Below are positions 33,381 to 45,603 of a DNA stretch of 64,000 nt, piece after piece (within the stretch, counting starts at the first letter, position 1; every line of letters begins with the position of its first letter). The position numbers and the translations under genes were made by a program. The DNA lies in NCBI GenBank assembly GCA_026027325.1, contig JAMSLZ010000007.1, positions 496,001 through 560,000 of the forward strand. The letters are read 5' to 3'. A model generated the notes under the pieces. It made no database searches. It was not told the origin of the DNA and saw only the letters and a program-made list of their open reading frames with translations. The stretch comes from Actinomucor elegans. Its lineage: Eukaryota; Mucoromycota; Mucoromycetes; Mucorales; Mucoraceae.

Positions 33381-34565
33381 ATGTCTTACACAAACACTCC
33401 CGCTTCCCTTAAATTGAAGACTGGTCAAATCTTCCATGGTGTTTCTTTTGGTGCTCCTGTCAACTCATTTGGTGAAGCCGTCTTCACTACTTCTCTTGTC
33501 GGTTACCCCGAATCCATGACTGATCCTTCTTATACGGGCCAAATCTTAGTTTTCACCCAGCCTTTGATTGGCAACTATGGTGTTCCTTCTCAAGAAAAGG
33601 ATGAATTCGGTCTCTACAAATACTTTGAATCAGATGGCATTCAAGTCCAAGGTATCATCGTCAATGACTATGCTACCGAATATTCTCACTGGACTGCTGT
33701 CGAGTCTTTGAGTGAATGGTGTATCCGCCACAACGTCCCAGCCATTAGCGGTGTTGATACCCGCGCTTTAACTCAACTTTTACGTGATCAAGGATCTACC
33801 TTGGCTCAAATCTGTGTTGGCGATGAATCTCACATCGACAATATCAAATCTATTCATTTCCCCAACCCCAATGAAGAGAATTTGGTAGCCAAGGTCTCTA
33901 CCAAGGTCCCTGTCACTTACAACCCCAAGGGCGAATTAAAGATTGCTGTGATTGATTGCGGTGTCAAACAAAATATTCTCCGTTGTCTTGTTAGCCGTGG
34001 TGCTAGTGTCACCGTGTTACCCTACAACTACGATTTCAACGCTGTCGCTGATCAATTCGATGGCGTTTTTGTTTCCAATGGTCCTGGTTCCCCCACACTC
34101 TGTCTTGAGACTATCAAACACTTAAAGGTTGCTATTGAACACTTGAAGAAGCCTATCTTTGGTATCTGTATGGGTAACTTGTTGCTTGGTATGGCTGCTG
34201 GCCTTCAAGTCTACAAGTTGCCTTTTGGTAACCGTGGTCATAACCAACCTGCTCTCAATGTTGATACTGGTCTTTGTTATATTACTTCTCAAAACCATGG
34301 CTATGCTTTGAACGATACTTTGATGCCCAAGGGCTGGAAGCGCCTGTTTGTTAATGCTAACGATGGTTCCAATGAAGGTATTCAACATGAATCCAAGCCC
34401 ATCTTTTCCGTCCAATTTCACCCCGAAGCTAAGGGTGGTCCTGAAGATACTGTCTATTTGTTTGAAGAGTTTTTAAAGCAAGTTCGTGTTCAAAAGGTCG
34501 AAAACGAAGGTTTCCATGCTACTATTTCAGATCGTCGTCTATCTACTGTCGCTACCTTTGCTTAA
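33381..34565 (+). CDS. CPA1: carbamoyl phosphate synthetase, arginine-specific, small (glutaminase) subunit
   Basis: Single-exon frame of 394 residues. It hydrolyses glutamine and feeds ammonia to the large subunit for carbamoyl phosphate in arginine synthesis. N-terminal half: [52 protein letters not shown]-terminal class I glutaminase domain: VSNGPGSP, nucleophile Cys in [30 protein letters not shown], and catalytic His/Glu in [10 protein letters not shown]. The usual GHQ after the nucleophile reads GNL. No obvious mitochondrial presequence precedes [10 protein letters not shown], so a cytosolic enzyme as in yeast is likely. The start has a good context (AACAATG). Regulated by the AAP uORF and possibly by general amino acid control. 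Converges with the dynactin gene. Confidence 0.95.
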   Translation: MSYTNTPASLKLKTGQIFHGVSFGAPVNSFGEAVFTTSLVGYPESMTDPSYTGQILVFTQPLIGNYGVPSQEKDEFGLYKYFESDGIQVQGIIVNDYATEYSHWTAVESLSEWCIRHNVPAISGVDTRALTQLLRDQGSTLAQICVGDESHIDNIKSIHFPNPNEENLVAKVSTKVPVTYNPKGELKIAVIDCGVKQNILRCLVSRGASVTVLPYNYDFNAVADQFDGVFVSNGPGSPTLCLETIKHLKVAIEHLKKPIFGICMGNLLLGMAAGLQVYKLPFGNRGHNQPALNVDTGLCYITSQNHGYALNDTLMPKGWKRLFVNANDGSNEGIQHESKPIFSVQFHPEAKGGPEDTVYLFEEFLKQVRVQKVENEGFHATISDRRLSTVATFA

Positions 34566-34757
34566 ACTTTTTCAATCTCTCTTTTTTATAACAGTTTTTT
34601 ATCAAGATTGAAAAAAAAAAAAGCTTTCTTTTAACACACTAACATCCATTCTCTTTACATTTGTTTCTTTTGCATCTATACTATCCATCTACTATCGAAT
34701 AAACAATTCTTACAAAATAATCACTTTTATTTTAAGGAATGGGATAAACACCCGATC

Positions 34758-37700
34758 TTATTGTATAAAGATACTATGTATCTTATCAAATTCTGTCATA
34801 CTCTTGAGCTGAATACATCGATTACTCTTTACAGCACTCTGGCCAGGTAATTGAACTTTGGCTAATGATTTAAGCGATGACAGTGTCTCTTTTTGCTATA
34901 AAATATCAAAAAATTAGCCAATTTTATACAAAAAGTATGGTTGTTTTTACCTTGTGCAAGATAGGCTGAATAGATACTGTTAGCTGTCGATCTTTTTGAG
35001 CTTGGGCCATCTTATCTTTCAATTGATCGCATCTTTGTTTTAGGGTATACAACACAGATTGTTGTGTTTGGTATTGATAATCTGGTAGTCGCTTGTCACT
35101 ATGCCATTTACCGCCTCTACGATCTGGGTTCAGTTGAATGATTTTAGGTGTAGCACTTGCTGTACGCATATCCTTGACAAGCATACGCGTTTCTAGAGCA
35201 AATGATCGCATCATGTCCTGTACTTGAGGATCTACAGCAACCACAGGTTTGGGTGTATCCAATTGCAATGATCGAATGATATCTGAGCCCTTTAGATGAG
35301 CATTCTCTGCACGTAAATAACGAATAGCATATTTCAAAGATTCCATCTGGCTACTGATTTCAGACATGTTGACGTTTTCTTGCATTATAGTCGGTGTATC
35401 TTCTAGGAGGTCGAATTCGGCCTTCTTTGGTGTAGAAAGACGCTTTTCTTCCTTCTTGGCTGCATTCTTTTTCAGTAATGTGTTCTCTTGTTCCAACGTG
35501 TCGTACTCTGCCTGCAGATTCTCTATAGCTTCTGCATACATTTGTTCTTGCGCCTGTGATTTACTGAGAGTTTCTTCAAGTATAGTGATTTGATCAGCTT
35601 GTTTTTTAACAGTCTCCATGCGCTTCTCTAATAATTCAATCTTTACGCTTGATTCTTGAAGTGATTGATCCTATCCAAAAGTCACTATTGTATGCCGTGG
35701 ATGTACGTATAATTTAATTACCTTGAACTTGACGTCCTTGATAAGTTTCACAATCTCATCGCTATGCTGTTGCAATTTACGTTCCATATCATGGTTCATT
35801 ACCACTTCAGCTTTCATATCAGAAGCACGTTGAACCCAAGGAGCTACTCCAGTTGCAACTGATGTATATAATTGAGTATATATAAAACTGCAGATCAATC
35901 AAAATACTTACTCTTTTCAGTCTTGCTTTCATTCGAGATACGTTCAAACGCTGTACCAAGTTCGCTAGTTAATGACTTCAAAGTTTTTAAACAGGCTTCC
36001 CACATGGTGCTTTCAGCAATTTCCAAAATCTCGTCTGCTTTATTATAGACGATCTGTTGAATGATAGCGAGGCTGATCTCTTCTTTACTGCCTACTTTAG
36101 CATTGACATAGGCTGATATTTGCTTATAAGTCTCGTAACAAAATTTGCCCAGTTTAGAGCTAATAGCGTAAAGCATTTTGAATCGATGAAGATAATCCGA
36201 CTTTAAAGTCAATGCTTGCTCAGAAAGATCTTCTAATTGACGCAAGAGTTTCCTAATAACAAAGTCATTAGATTTTGTTAGTTTCACAACTTCTTACTAT
36301 TGCAGCTTACTTTGCTAAAATTTTGCTATTCTTTGCTTGTACAATAAGACGGCCTAAAGGTTCCAGATAATCATAATCTAATTGCTCGCGTCCTTCAACA
36401 ATACTGATGTCTATAGAACAGTTGAGTAAAACATGTTGATAGACTTGTAAGCAATACTTACTTTCATTTTGGGCTGCATTAGCCACTGCTTGCTTTACAT
36501 AGGTCAATTCTACGGTCATTCGATCAGCATTCAAATCCAAAGCTCTTGTCAAGCCAAAGAATTGATCTACATGATTGGCTTCGCTTTGCACTAAATGAAT
36601 CTCGCTCAAATGTTCTAATTGAGCAATCATACGCTGTAATTCTACTACGCACTCTGTCTCTTTGATTTCATCGGTTCGCAACAGATCCACAATACCAGTT
36701 AAACGACGCTCTGTGCCTACCAAATCGTGATAAACCTGACCCATTTTGATGAATGTCATTGGGTTGCAATTGATGATGAACGTAACAAAGCGTTTACTAA
36801 GATCACTCAACCATCCTGCTCTTTGACGCATTTCACATACAGCCACTAAATTCTCTGATACAGTATCCATGATTTTTTCGCTGATGGGGTAGTTTTGATC
36901 TAGATGCTTAATGATCAATTCGGCTTTAAAGACAAGACGTTTGTAGAGCAAAACACACGAAATAGCATCGTTCTCAGTTTTGAAAAACGAGTCAGGCAAA
37001 TAAGGTTGAATATAGCTAAGACGATCGTTGGCTTGAGCCGCATCCAGTTTACGCAGTTCAAGATCGATGGATTTAGCTTGAGCTTTCATGACAGTTGACT
37101 GCAATTGCATGTTAAGGGACATCATGGCTTGCGATTGACTGCTGAGTGTTTGCTTTTCTGATTGCTGGCTCACTTCCTTGTGACGAAGTTGCTCCAGATC
37201 ATTTTGTAGAGTAGTAACCAGTTCACGGAACTGTTGGATGGTAGCTTCGTAATCTGCAGCTGTTTCTTCAGCAGATCGCAGGCGTTCCATTTGCTCACGC
37301 AACAGCATATCTCGGTGATCTATTGATGATATCATTTAGTTACTATCGCCTGCATTAATCCTGCATTGTATATACCTATTTCATCTTGTAATTGCTTTTC
37401 AGTTTCCATATGGTTATCTTCCAATTCATCAGCGAGTTCTTTCAAAGCTTCTAAATCATCAATGACCATACGCATTTCATCCATCTTTTCAGTCAGCGAT
37501 AAATTCTTTTCAGTCAATTGTTCTACCAAGTCTTCAGCACCCAAAGCGTCGTCCAAACGTTGCTTAAGTTCTTCAATCGTGTATTCAGCCATTTCAAGTT
37601 TATCGCGTGTCTTGTCAAACTGAGCCTTGACTTCCTCTAATTCATAAGTTTCCTTTTCTAAATTCTTGATTCTGTCAGATAATTCACTTTCTCTTTCTGC

Positions 37701-39305
37701 AGCTGCATCACGTAACCTACACTTCAAAGTCAGATATCAATTTTGATAAAAGGATATGAGAACTTACTTTAATAAGGCTTCTTTCAGTCTTTCATTATGC
37801 CTTTCCAATTGAATCACCTCCAAAGGCGTCTTTTCTTCACCATCACGATCAGGAACACGATTGATGATATCAGCTTCTTTCTTCAAGATATCCAAATCCA
37901 CACTAATTTCTTCTATTTTGTCTTTGAGAACACTGACTTCTTGCTGTAGGTTCTCGGCGCGTTCTTCAGCTACTTCTTTGTCCAGAGTCATCATTTCCAA
38001 TGACTCAATTACATCATTGTATTTGCTCTCATACATCTCCTGATCTGTGGACGATTCTTTCAATTGACGCTTAGTTTCTCTCAATTCCTTTTGTAACTCT
38101 GCAATTTTGTCTTGTAGTTTATTACGAAGTGTCAAGAATTGTTCTGCTTCTTCTTTAACCTTTTCATGTTCTCGATAGCGCTCACGATCTTCTTGTCGTT
38201 TGCTTTCAAGGATCTTGAGTTTGAGACGAAGTTCTTCATAATCTTTGAGAGGGATCATTTGATCTGATTTACTAATAGGTAGATTGACAGCTAATGAGCC
38301 ATAGCTCTGCTGTTGAGGTTGCTGGTGGAAAGAACGAGGCATGGCAGTAGAAGATGTGGTAGATACAAGACCAACGTCTCGATCAGATGCGGTCTCAGTA
38401 GATTCAGTTTCGTACATAGTTTGATACTGTTGATGGTCTAATTCTTCGTCTTCGCCTTCGTCTTCCTCCTCCTCCTCTTGCTGTTGCTGACGTTGTTGAT
38501 CTCGTAGAGCTAATTCTTCTTCTTCTTGTAACTGGCGTTGAAGTTCAGCATCTTCCTCTTCTTGTTGTTGCTGTAAAAGCTGCTGCTGTTGTTTCTGCAG
38601 GAGAGCAAGTCGTTCTTGTTGCTGCATTTTCAACTGTAGCAGCTTGTTTTCTTTAGTGTCTTTTTGAGTAGTCGTATTTGAACGTGGTCTGGTCGTAACT
38701 GGAGAAGTAATATTACTCTTTCTTGGTGTAGCAGTGATACTAGCCGTTGGAGAAGCTGATTTTTGATTAGTGGTAGTAATTAATCCAGTTGGTTTTCGAC
38801 GATTAGCATTGGGTAATCGACTGATACGTGACGGAGATGTGATACGTGAAGGTAAAAGAGTGGAAGAGCTAGAAGGTGTATGCTGCTGAATGGTTTGAGC
38901 CGCTGCTAAATTGGGGTCTTGAGCAGGCGCGAATCGACGTTGTTCTGATAAAGAAGGCGATGGAGGCTGTATCTCATGATTTTCTTCCTCGTCACCAAGC
39001 ACTTTCACTTGACTGGGACGAACAAAGACACCATGATTTGTTTTACATTCAAAATAACGTTTACCTTGAACGACACCGCTGTTTTTACCGTGTGGATCGT
39101 CCAGCTCAATACCAACCCATTTTCCTGTCTGGAAACTAGTAATACCGACAAAACGAATCGTGCCTATTTTGCCTTGTACCTGAGCTCGCACACCTGCTTT
39201 GAGCTCCGAGGAAATATCATGGTTGGTATTGGTACTACTAGGAGAAGAGTTGCGAGATGAAGAAGCTAATAAGGATCTTTGCCTTTGAGGATCAAATCCT
39301 GACAT
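34758..39305 (-). CDS. dynactin large subunit p150-Glued
   Basis: p150 links dynein to microtubules and cargo. Eight inferred exons (37768-39305, 37376-37716, 36462-37319, 36311-36410, 35912-36252, 35722-35858, 34951-35670, 34758-34895) give about 1390 residues, near the size of other fungal p150 proteins. The N-terminal CAP-Gly domain (~residues 33-100) has GKWVGIELDDPHGKNSG and YFECKTNHGVFVRPSQV. A Ser/Thr/Arg-rich basic linker follows, then a Gln/Glu-rich stretch and long coiled coils from ~345 (DYEELRLKLKILESKRQEDR). The central dynactin domain includes LLREQMERLRSAEETAADYE and the C-terminus has further coiled coil. All joins keep frame. Introns are 51-58 nt. Confidence 0.93.
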
Positions 39306-39456
39306 GGAACAGTTAGAAATGAGTTGAAATCAAAGCTGTAGAAATGGGTTGAAATCAAAGTTGTGGAAATGGAAATAGCAAAAAAGAGAAGAAAAAGGGT
39401 TTATTAAAGAACGAACAGCTGCTTATAAGTCAGTAGGGGACACAAGCCAGTCCCCC

Positions 39457-40632
39457 TCATTTCTCAGGGCTATATTGTTCGATGATATGATCAATGGCTT
39501 CAACGACAGACTTGAATACATTCAACCCTTTACTGGCAGAACTATCTTCTGGACGGTATTTGCCAGTTTGAACTTGTTTATGTTAGCATGATCTGTTGGT
39601 TCAGACGCATCTTTTTATATGATTTACCTAAAAACCGGTGCAGACCCAACTGTTCTGCTCCACCACCTAAATCATTAGAAACATCATCGCCAATGATAGC
39701 TACTTGTTGAGGCGTATTCTCCATATTGCTTGTATTGATAGATTAGTACATGAATACAAGAAGTAATATAGTAGCTTACATCTGTTTAAGAGCCAGCTTG
39801 AAGAAGTTAGCAGTAGGTTTACCAACAACACTAGCTTTTTTGCCTGAAGCGAATTCAAGGGCTAACACGTAACAAATACAATTTAATACTCTCCTATTTC
39901 TTGCTAAGGTGATTATACCTTCTACAAAGCCACCAGGACCCATCGATAACTTTTCATCTTTATCAGCAAAGTATCTTGCTTTATGGACGGCGATCAAAGA
40001 TACGTTTGGATTAGAAGATAATAATCTAAATGCTTCATTTAACTATCAACAGGAGCTACTATTAACTTTATATTCTCGAAAATGAATTTGTGTCAGCATA
40101 CCTTTTCATAGTTGAATTTGGATGGTGCTAAACCAACCACAACGGCATTGGGATTCTCAGTATTTACACCTTCAAACTCTTCTATAGCTTCGTCTTCCAT
40201 AATAAGCAAAGGTCTAGGGACAACATGCGTGAGTAGTTAGCCTCGTGGTTTTATTTCAACGCGCCAAACCTTAATTGCTTGGTATTGATCATATCACGAC
40301 ATGCAGACAAAGAAGTAAATACCTAGTACAAGCTGTCAGCTGTCTATTGACGCGTCGATAAGAGTTTCTTTACGTCTTTTTCTTCAACATCGAAACCGAA
40401 ATTAGTTAATTTTTGGACTAATCGTCTGGATGAGACTTTGGTTGTGTTGGTTGCAAATCTAGTTTCAAAACTGAATACAAAAAAAAGCTTCTTTTTACTC
40501 AATTTTATATTACCTAAAGGGTATGTTGCTTGCTCTCAAGCGTTGAATAGCTTCAACAGACCCAGGAATAACCTTATTATCGATATGAATCGTACCACTC
40601 AAGTCAATAAGAACACCTTTGATAGCAGACAT
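39457..40632 (-). CDS. HAD-superfamily hydrolase, HDHD2/PHOSPHO-type
   Basis: Eight inferred exons (40514-40632, 40374-40458, 40270-40322, 40102-40213, 39919-40042, 39780-39861, 39628-39728, 39457-39572) give 263 residues, close to animal HDHD2. Motif I is [14 protein letters not shown] (nucleophile Asp, second Asp replaced by Ser as is common in this branch). Motif II lies in FATNTTKVS. Motif III Lys is in [12 protein letters not shown] and motif IV is [13 protein letters not shown]. The class II cap includes [20 protein letters not shown]. The likely activity is phosphatase on a small phosphorylated substrate; the substrate is unknown. The start [11 protein letters not shown] is the only Met in frame before motif I. 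The 5' end lies 95 bp from cyclophilin A's 3' end. Confidence 0.9.
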
Positions 40633-40727
40633 GTTTAGGGAAAAAAAAGAAGAAGAAAAAGACACGTAATACAGTCGATAAGGATTGGTTTATTTTATTT
40701 AAATCATGAAACAAGTTAAAAACTAAC

Positions 40728-41284
40728 TTAAAGTTGACCACAGTTATCGATAACAACCTTCTTGGTAGTGCGGCCAGAACCAGTACCGAAACCTTCAATA
40801 GTCTTGACGATATCCAAACTAGAAACATGACGTATCAGTATAACACATACTCATACTTAAAAAAAAAAACTTACCCTTCAGTAACTTGACCGAAAACGAC
40901 GTGCTTACCATCCAACCAAGTAGTCTTGACAGTGGTAATGAAGAATTGAGAACCGTTGGTGTTGGGACCAGCGTTAGCCATGGAGAGGTTACCAGCACCA
41001 GTGTGCTTGAGGGTGAAGTTCTCATCAGCAAACTTGTTACCGTAGATGGACTTACCGCCGGTACCGTTGTGGTTAGTGAAATCACCACCTTGGAGCATGA
41101 AATCAGGAATGACACGGTGGAAAGAACAGCCCTTATAACCGAAACCCTTCTCACCAGTACAGAGAGCACGGAAGTTTTCAGCGGTCTTGGGGACAACATC
41201 AGCTCTTAATTCCATAACGATACGACCGAGGGGTTGACCGTTAGCAGAGACATCGAAGAAGACCTTGGGGTTGGGAGCAGACAT
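40728..41284 (-). CDS. CPR1: cyclophilin A, peptidyl-prolyl cis-trans isomerase
   Basis: Two exons (40875-41284, 40728-40818) give 166 residues, the standard cytosolic cyclophilin length. Active-site residues are visible: Arg and Phe in [20 protein letters not shown], Gln in [16 protein letters not shown], and [12 protein letters not shown]. The end [15 protein letters not shown] is typical. No signal or targeting sequence. Cyclophilin A catalyses prolyl isomerisation and is the receptor for cyclosporin A. The intron (40819-40874) splits the Gly codon after VTE. Codon use is strongly biased, as expected for a highly expressed gene. Confidence 0.96.
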
Positions 41285-41614
41285 TTTGTATTTAAAATGA
41301 GGATAAGAAGAAGAACAGAAGGAAAAAAGTTTTGTAGCTACTTTTATCACTTACGCGTTTTATATTTGAATCGCCGAGTTCTTTTGGTTTCCATGACATA
41401 CTATTAGGTATATCAAGTAGAAGAAGAACGTTTCACTATGCGCTTTTTTATTGAATGGTTAGCGAGGAAAGGCTTGACAATGGAAATAAAACACTTGGTC
41501 TAATATTGTTTTTTGCTTTATTTATTGTTTATACAACTGTCAATTAAGCATAGTTTATCTGAAACAAGCCACTTAATACCAGTAGCTTTTCGTGAGGTAC
41601 ACCCTTTGCTTTCA

Positions 41615-41685
41615 TATCACAGATTTATTAATAATATAAGCACAACGTTCTAACCAACTGACCTACTAGAGCTATCACAGATTTA
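41615..41685 (-). pseudogene. tRNA 5'-half (Ile-UAU-like) flanked by 13-bp direct repeats
   Basis: The minus strand reads GCTCTAGTAGGTCAGTTGGT then TAGAACGTTGTGCTTATAT from 41672 downward. This is an acceptor 5' strand, D arm (with one mismatch) and anticodon 5' stem and loop, with TAT in the anticodon position. The 3' half (anticodon 3' stem, T arm, acceptor 3' strand) is missing. The insert is bracketed by TATCACAGATTTA at 41615-41627 and 41673-41685, like a target-site duplication from retroposition. Confidence 0.6.
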
Positions 41686-43412
41686 GATCAAATTGTTGAT
41701 AAAATTTTTTATATTTTAAAGACATAATCTATAGCGAAAGTATATTGCTTGTACATTAAGGTATATATGCCTACTTGATTCGAGAACCTTCCCATAAAAA
41801 ATAGGAACTTGTTAAATATAAAAGTCTTGTTGAGCGTGCAGTATTGGTTAGGATGAAGCCAATAAGACGCTAACTGTGTAGGATTTAGGGGAGTTAATTT
41901 AAAAGGCAGAAATTTAAGGAAGATGAGATAAAAAGAGAGGCATTATTATAGAAAAACGATCAAATTCATAGAGTAGTGCATATAGTGGGTCAATGGTTCT
42001 TTCTGTAAAGGATCAAATGCACACTCAACATCTAAAAACTTTAAAGTTTCTTAGGGGTAATTCAAAACCTTAGTATCAGTTGCAGTTTGATCTTTATATC
42101 ATTCGATGCATAAAGAAGTTTTCTACAACAATTACTAAAGTAAAACATATATTGAAGCTGTTTTTTTATGCAAAGTCTGACTGAAAACTCAAATGATTTA
42201 CAGAGTTTCAAACACTTACTGTGTGTTTTGGAATAAACATTTTCATTTATAAAATGTCTTTGAGTGGAATAAAAAACACATTCTATATGCATGATTGATA
42301 TTTATGGTATATTTAATACGCAACTTACGTCCCATGTACAGTATAATGTTGATGGTGGATATTGTTGTTGGCACATAAAATATATATTGGTGAAGTGCAA
42401 CAACTGTATACTCTGTAACCTCTCTCCATTTTCATTACTGTCTAATGAGGATGTTATATTCGAATACAGAAGATATTTATCTAAAATTTAATCGCTTAAA
42501 TAACAATGCCTAATAGCCTTAATAAAAAATACAATGTTAGTTTTTTCTATATTTTCAATTAGTGTTTGGGGAACAGCTCTAACGAACAAGTGTCCGAGGG
42601 CTTTGAAAGGTCCTTTATTAATCACTTTTTTCTAAGGCCTATGCCTCTCGATACACAGACTGAGGGAACTATTTGGAAAACTATGAAATTAGCAATATAT
42701 TCAGGATAAATACTGTTAGGATTATTGACAGGCGATTACTATAAGAAAATGGAAAAAAAAACCTATATTACGATTCTAGTTGGATGTGTGATGGAACAGT
42801 AAGGCACAAAATATGTTATGGAGCAATATAAAAAAAATCGCGGAGGGGTTTAGTATAATTACTCAAACCAAAATTTGTAGCTAAAACAACACAAAAGCGA
42901 AAAGTTAACTAGTAGATGAAAGAGTGTACGCGTACTGTCTGACTATGTATAGTGTATATGAAATGTATAAGCGCCATAGAAGCTAGGTTATTTGATTCCT
43001 GTGCCCCCTTCAACAGTTATCACAAATTCATTTTAGATCACTCGAACATACCATTGACTGAAATTGTATCTAACACTAGATAACTAACTGATGCAGAGCT
43101 TTTAAATTCCGAATATATTAGGACAAACGCACTCCTAAAGGCAGATGATATGCTGTACAATTAAATTAACATAGTAAACTGTACAATATTTCAGCACAAA
43201 TGGCATTTTTGTTGGCAATCAAGAACGAAATGTTAACTTCTATTTCATTATAATGTGCATACCATTCGAAAGCAGAGCTATTCTTCAAGTTAAACTATAC
43301 TAATTCACGCAAACAATTTTTCACAATACTTTTCAATTTTTAAATAATCCATGGACATTAGGTTTTCTAAAACTCTAATATTTAGAAATCGACATGGTGA
43401 GTGAGACCTCAA

Positions 43413-43477
43413 TCGATTCTGGCCAAATGTTGCATCAGATTACATGATCACGTTCAAAATGAACTCCTATATCTAAC
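43413..43477 (+). repeat. dispersed repeat, one unit
   Basis: GATTCTGGCCAAATGTTGCA then TCAGATTACATGATCACGTT and CAAAATGAACTCCTATATCT match the consensus core. Confidence 0.5.
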
Positions 43478-43641
43478 AAAAGATTTATTTTTGTCATTGC
43501 AACTTATAATATATCATCTATGATAATAAACTAGACGCATTTGTATAGTATGTACGGAGGATATGATGATTTTGCATACAAATACTGATAAAAAAAATTG
43601 AAACAGCCAATCGTCTTTCTTTCTCATCAGATTATTAAAAA

Positions 43642-43982
43642 ATGATCCCCGAAGAAGAATACGGATTACTCTCTCAACAACCAGACGAAGTATCTGATAA
43701 CGAACAAGAAGAAGCTATTGAATTTATTTCTTATGCTGAAAGTGATGACGATGACGAAGATCCATACTTTATGCCAGAACATAACAAGAGAACAAGTACA
43801 TGGACTTTTTTACGGTAATTTGAACAACATGGAGTTTAATGTAGTTGTTAAATAAAATTTATTTTCATAGTATGACTTGCGCTCCTATTCAAGTTGTCCG
43901 TTTTACTATACCCGCTATTTGCATAATCACCATTATAACCTATACCATTGTCATTGGTGTCATGACTGAAAAAAGAAAGTAA
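43642..43982 (+). CDS. small acidic single-pass membrane protein, hypothetical
   Basis: Two inferred exons (43642-43814, 43871-43982) give 94 residues. The N-terminal ~55 residues are very acidic (ESDDDDEDPYF). The second exon encodes one strong transmembrane helix, IPAICIITIITYTIVIGVM, and a short basic tail EKRK. The intron has GTAATT and TTCATAG ends and keeps frame. Predicted orientation: acidic N-terminus and basic C-terminus on opposite sides of a membrane. Family not recognised. The start ATG follows AAAAA in good context. A donor-like GTAAAT overlaps the stop codon, so an additional 3' exon is possible. Confidence 0.6.
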
Positions 43983-44418
43983 ATTATATGCTTTTCTCAA
44001 CAAAATCAGTCGTTTCCTTAGGCTAATGACCTTAATAAAGCTACCTACAACCCCAGATAGCTGGGATGGTTTACATAGTAACTATAGCAGTTTGCTTTGT
44101 TCTATACAGTTTATTCCATGAATATCCAAACGTTTTACCGAGGATTGAAACCTGTATCAACGATTCTTTTCCGAAAACGTGAAACTCATTTGGATATATT
44201 AATGATGTTTCAGGCACATCTTCATATTGAGATAACGAGCAAAGTCCTTCAGCTTCATTCTATAGAGAAGAAGAGAGTTTCCATCTATTACAATGAAAAA
44301 CAGAGTAATGTGGCGGGGATTGAATGGGTGAGATAGCGAACTCAGCCTGTAGTCATAGCAGCCAACCCCAGCAAATAATTTTCCATTCCTTTCTCGAGAA
44401 ATTGGTAAATTGATCAAC
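43983..44418. other. intergenic region before RCF1-like gene
   Basis: About 435 bp between two plus-strand genes. The 79-codon frame here lacks features. It should hold the promoter of the HIG1-domain gene; no motif identified. Confidence 0.45.
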
Positions 44419-44846
44419 ATGTCACAAAATGAATACACCCCAGAAGACATTGAGCGTATGAGAAGAAAAATGGATGGTGGAGGAGAATCAGCCTTGGAAC
44501 GAATTAAAAGAAAGGCCAAAGAAGAACCACTTGTTCCAGCTGGTCAGTCTATACAATAGAATTCTTGTCTATGTTAGTGCTAAATTTTATCATTTAGGTG
44601 TCGCTTTAACCACGTTTGCTTTAGTAGCAGCTACTGTAGGTGTCAAGACTGGTAATCGAGCTTATGCTAATAATATGTTTCGCTTGAGAGGTAAATTACT
44701 ATTTGATTAGCTGTATTTATAGATGTTAATATAACAATACTATTGTAGTTGCTGCTCAAACATTTACTGTTGTTGCCATGGTGGGAGGATCACTATACTA
44801 TCAATACAAAGAAAAGCAACAAATAAAACAGCAGCAAGAAGAATGA
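44419..44846 (+). CDS. RCF1: HIG1-domain protein, respiratory supercomplex factor 1-like
   Basis: Three inferred exons (44419-44542, 44598-44690, 44749-44846) give 104 residues. The HIG1 hallmark is present: ALERIKRKAKEEPLVPAGVA leading into a first membrane helix (ALTTFALVAATVGV), a basic/Asn loop (GNRAYANNMFRLR, the RAxxxxxMFRxR-type motif) and a second helix (VAAQTFTVVAMVGGSLYY). A Gln/Lys-rich tail follows. Rcf1 sits in the mitochondrial inner membrane and supports cytochrome c oxidase assembly and supercomplexes. Exon 1 ends with a less common GTCAGT donor; the join restores VPAGVALT, the family pattern. Confidence 0.9.
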
Positions 44847-45603
44847 TAGAGCCCTTAACATATACCTTTTAGTGTACATAACGAAATAAAGCTAATCAAA
44901 ATTCTATGTAGAGTAGCTTTGAGCTGTCATTACTTAATGTGTCAAATCTAAGTGTTTACTACAGTAGTCAGCTATCGGAACAGCCCGATATTCTCTTTTT
45001 AAACTTTGGCAGAGACCAAGTATAGCATAGATTTATGCTGGCGCATACGATTGCTCGACAGTCTTGATACAAAAATAGGAATTTCAATGCTTACAATTAC
45101 TATTGCTAGCACAGACGAATTTCCAATGAATAATAGAGTTCAAGAGGAGTAAACGTTGGCCATAGTTTCCGGCTTTGATGTGGGTTCATCTCACTGTAGC
45201 ACCACCAATGTCGTACAGCTCCTTGTTGATCCTCCTTTCTATCTCGCTTTCTAGTTGAGTGTAATGGTCTGATAATTCAATAGATAGTATGTGCACGAAT
45301 CAGAGCCATTGTGTCTGATACGGGTATGGGTAAAACCTGTTTTAACGGAATTTTAAAAAGAGTTTTGATGAAGTGCAGACGTAGAGTTGGACAAAGTGCA
45401 ATTGATACAGGTATAAGGGCCACTTTTTGAGCGGATAATCAATACAAGAATAGATGGAGTGTAACATATATACTGTTTATGTCTGGTCAAGCTCCATGGA
45501 CCCTCTTGGAACAATCACTATATTAATAGTAATGAATGTCAGATCATTCGAATTAATATAAAAAACTTTTTCTTGTGTTTATTATCAATTGTGTGTAACT
45601 GTA
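44847..45603. other. convergent intergenic region
   Basis: About 750 bp between the 3' ends of the RCF1-like and homeobox genes. No frame or repeat recognised. Confidence 0.5.

Larger units (their letters stand above)
41285..43641. other. gene-poor region with a tRNA-half insertion
   Basis: About 2.4 kb of AT-rich DNA. It contains the promoter of cyclophilin A at the left edge, a tRNA 5'-half (41632-41672), and one repeat unit (43413-43477). Frames of 66-76 codons near 42.1-42.5 kb have no family features. Confidence 0.5.
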
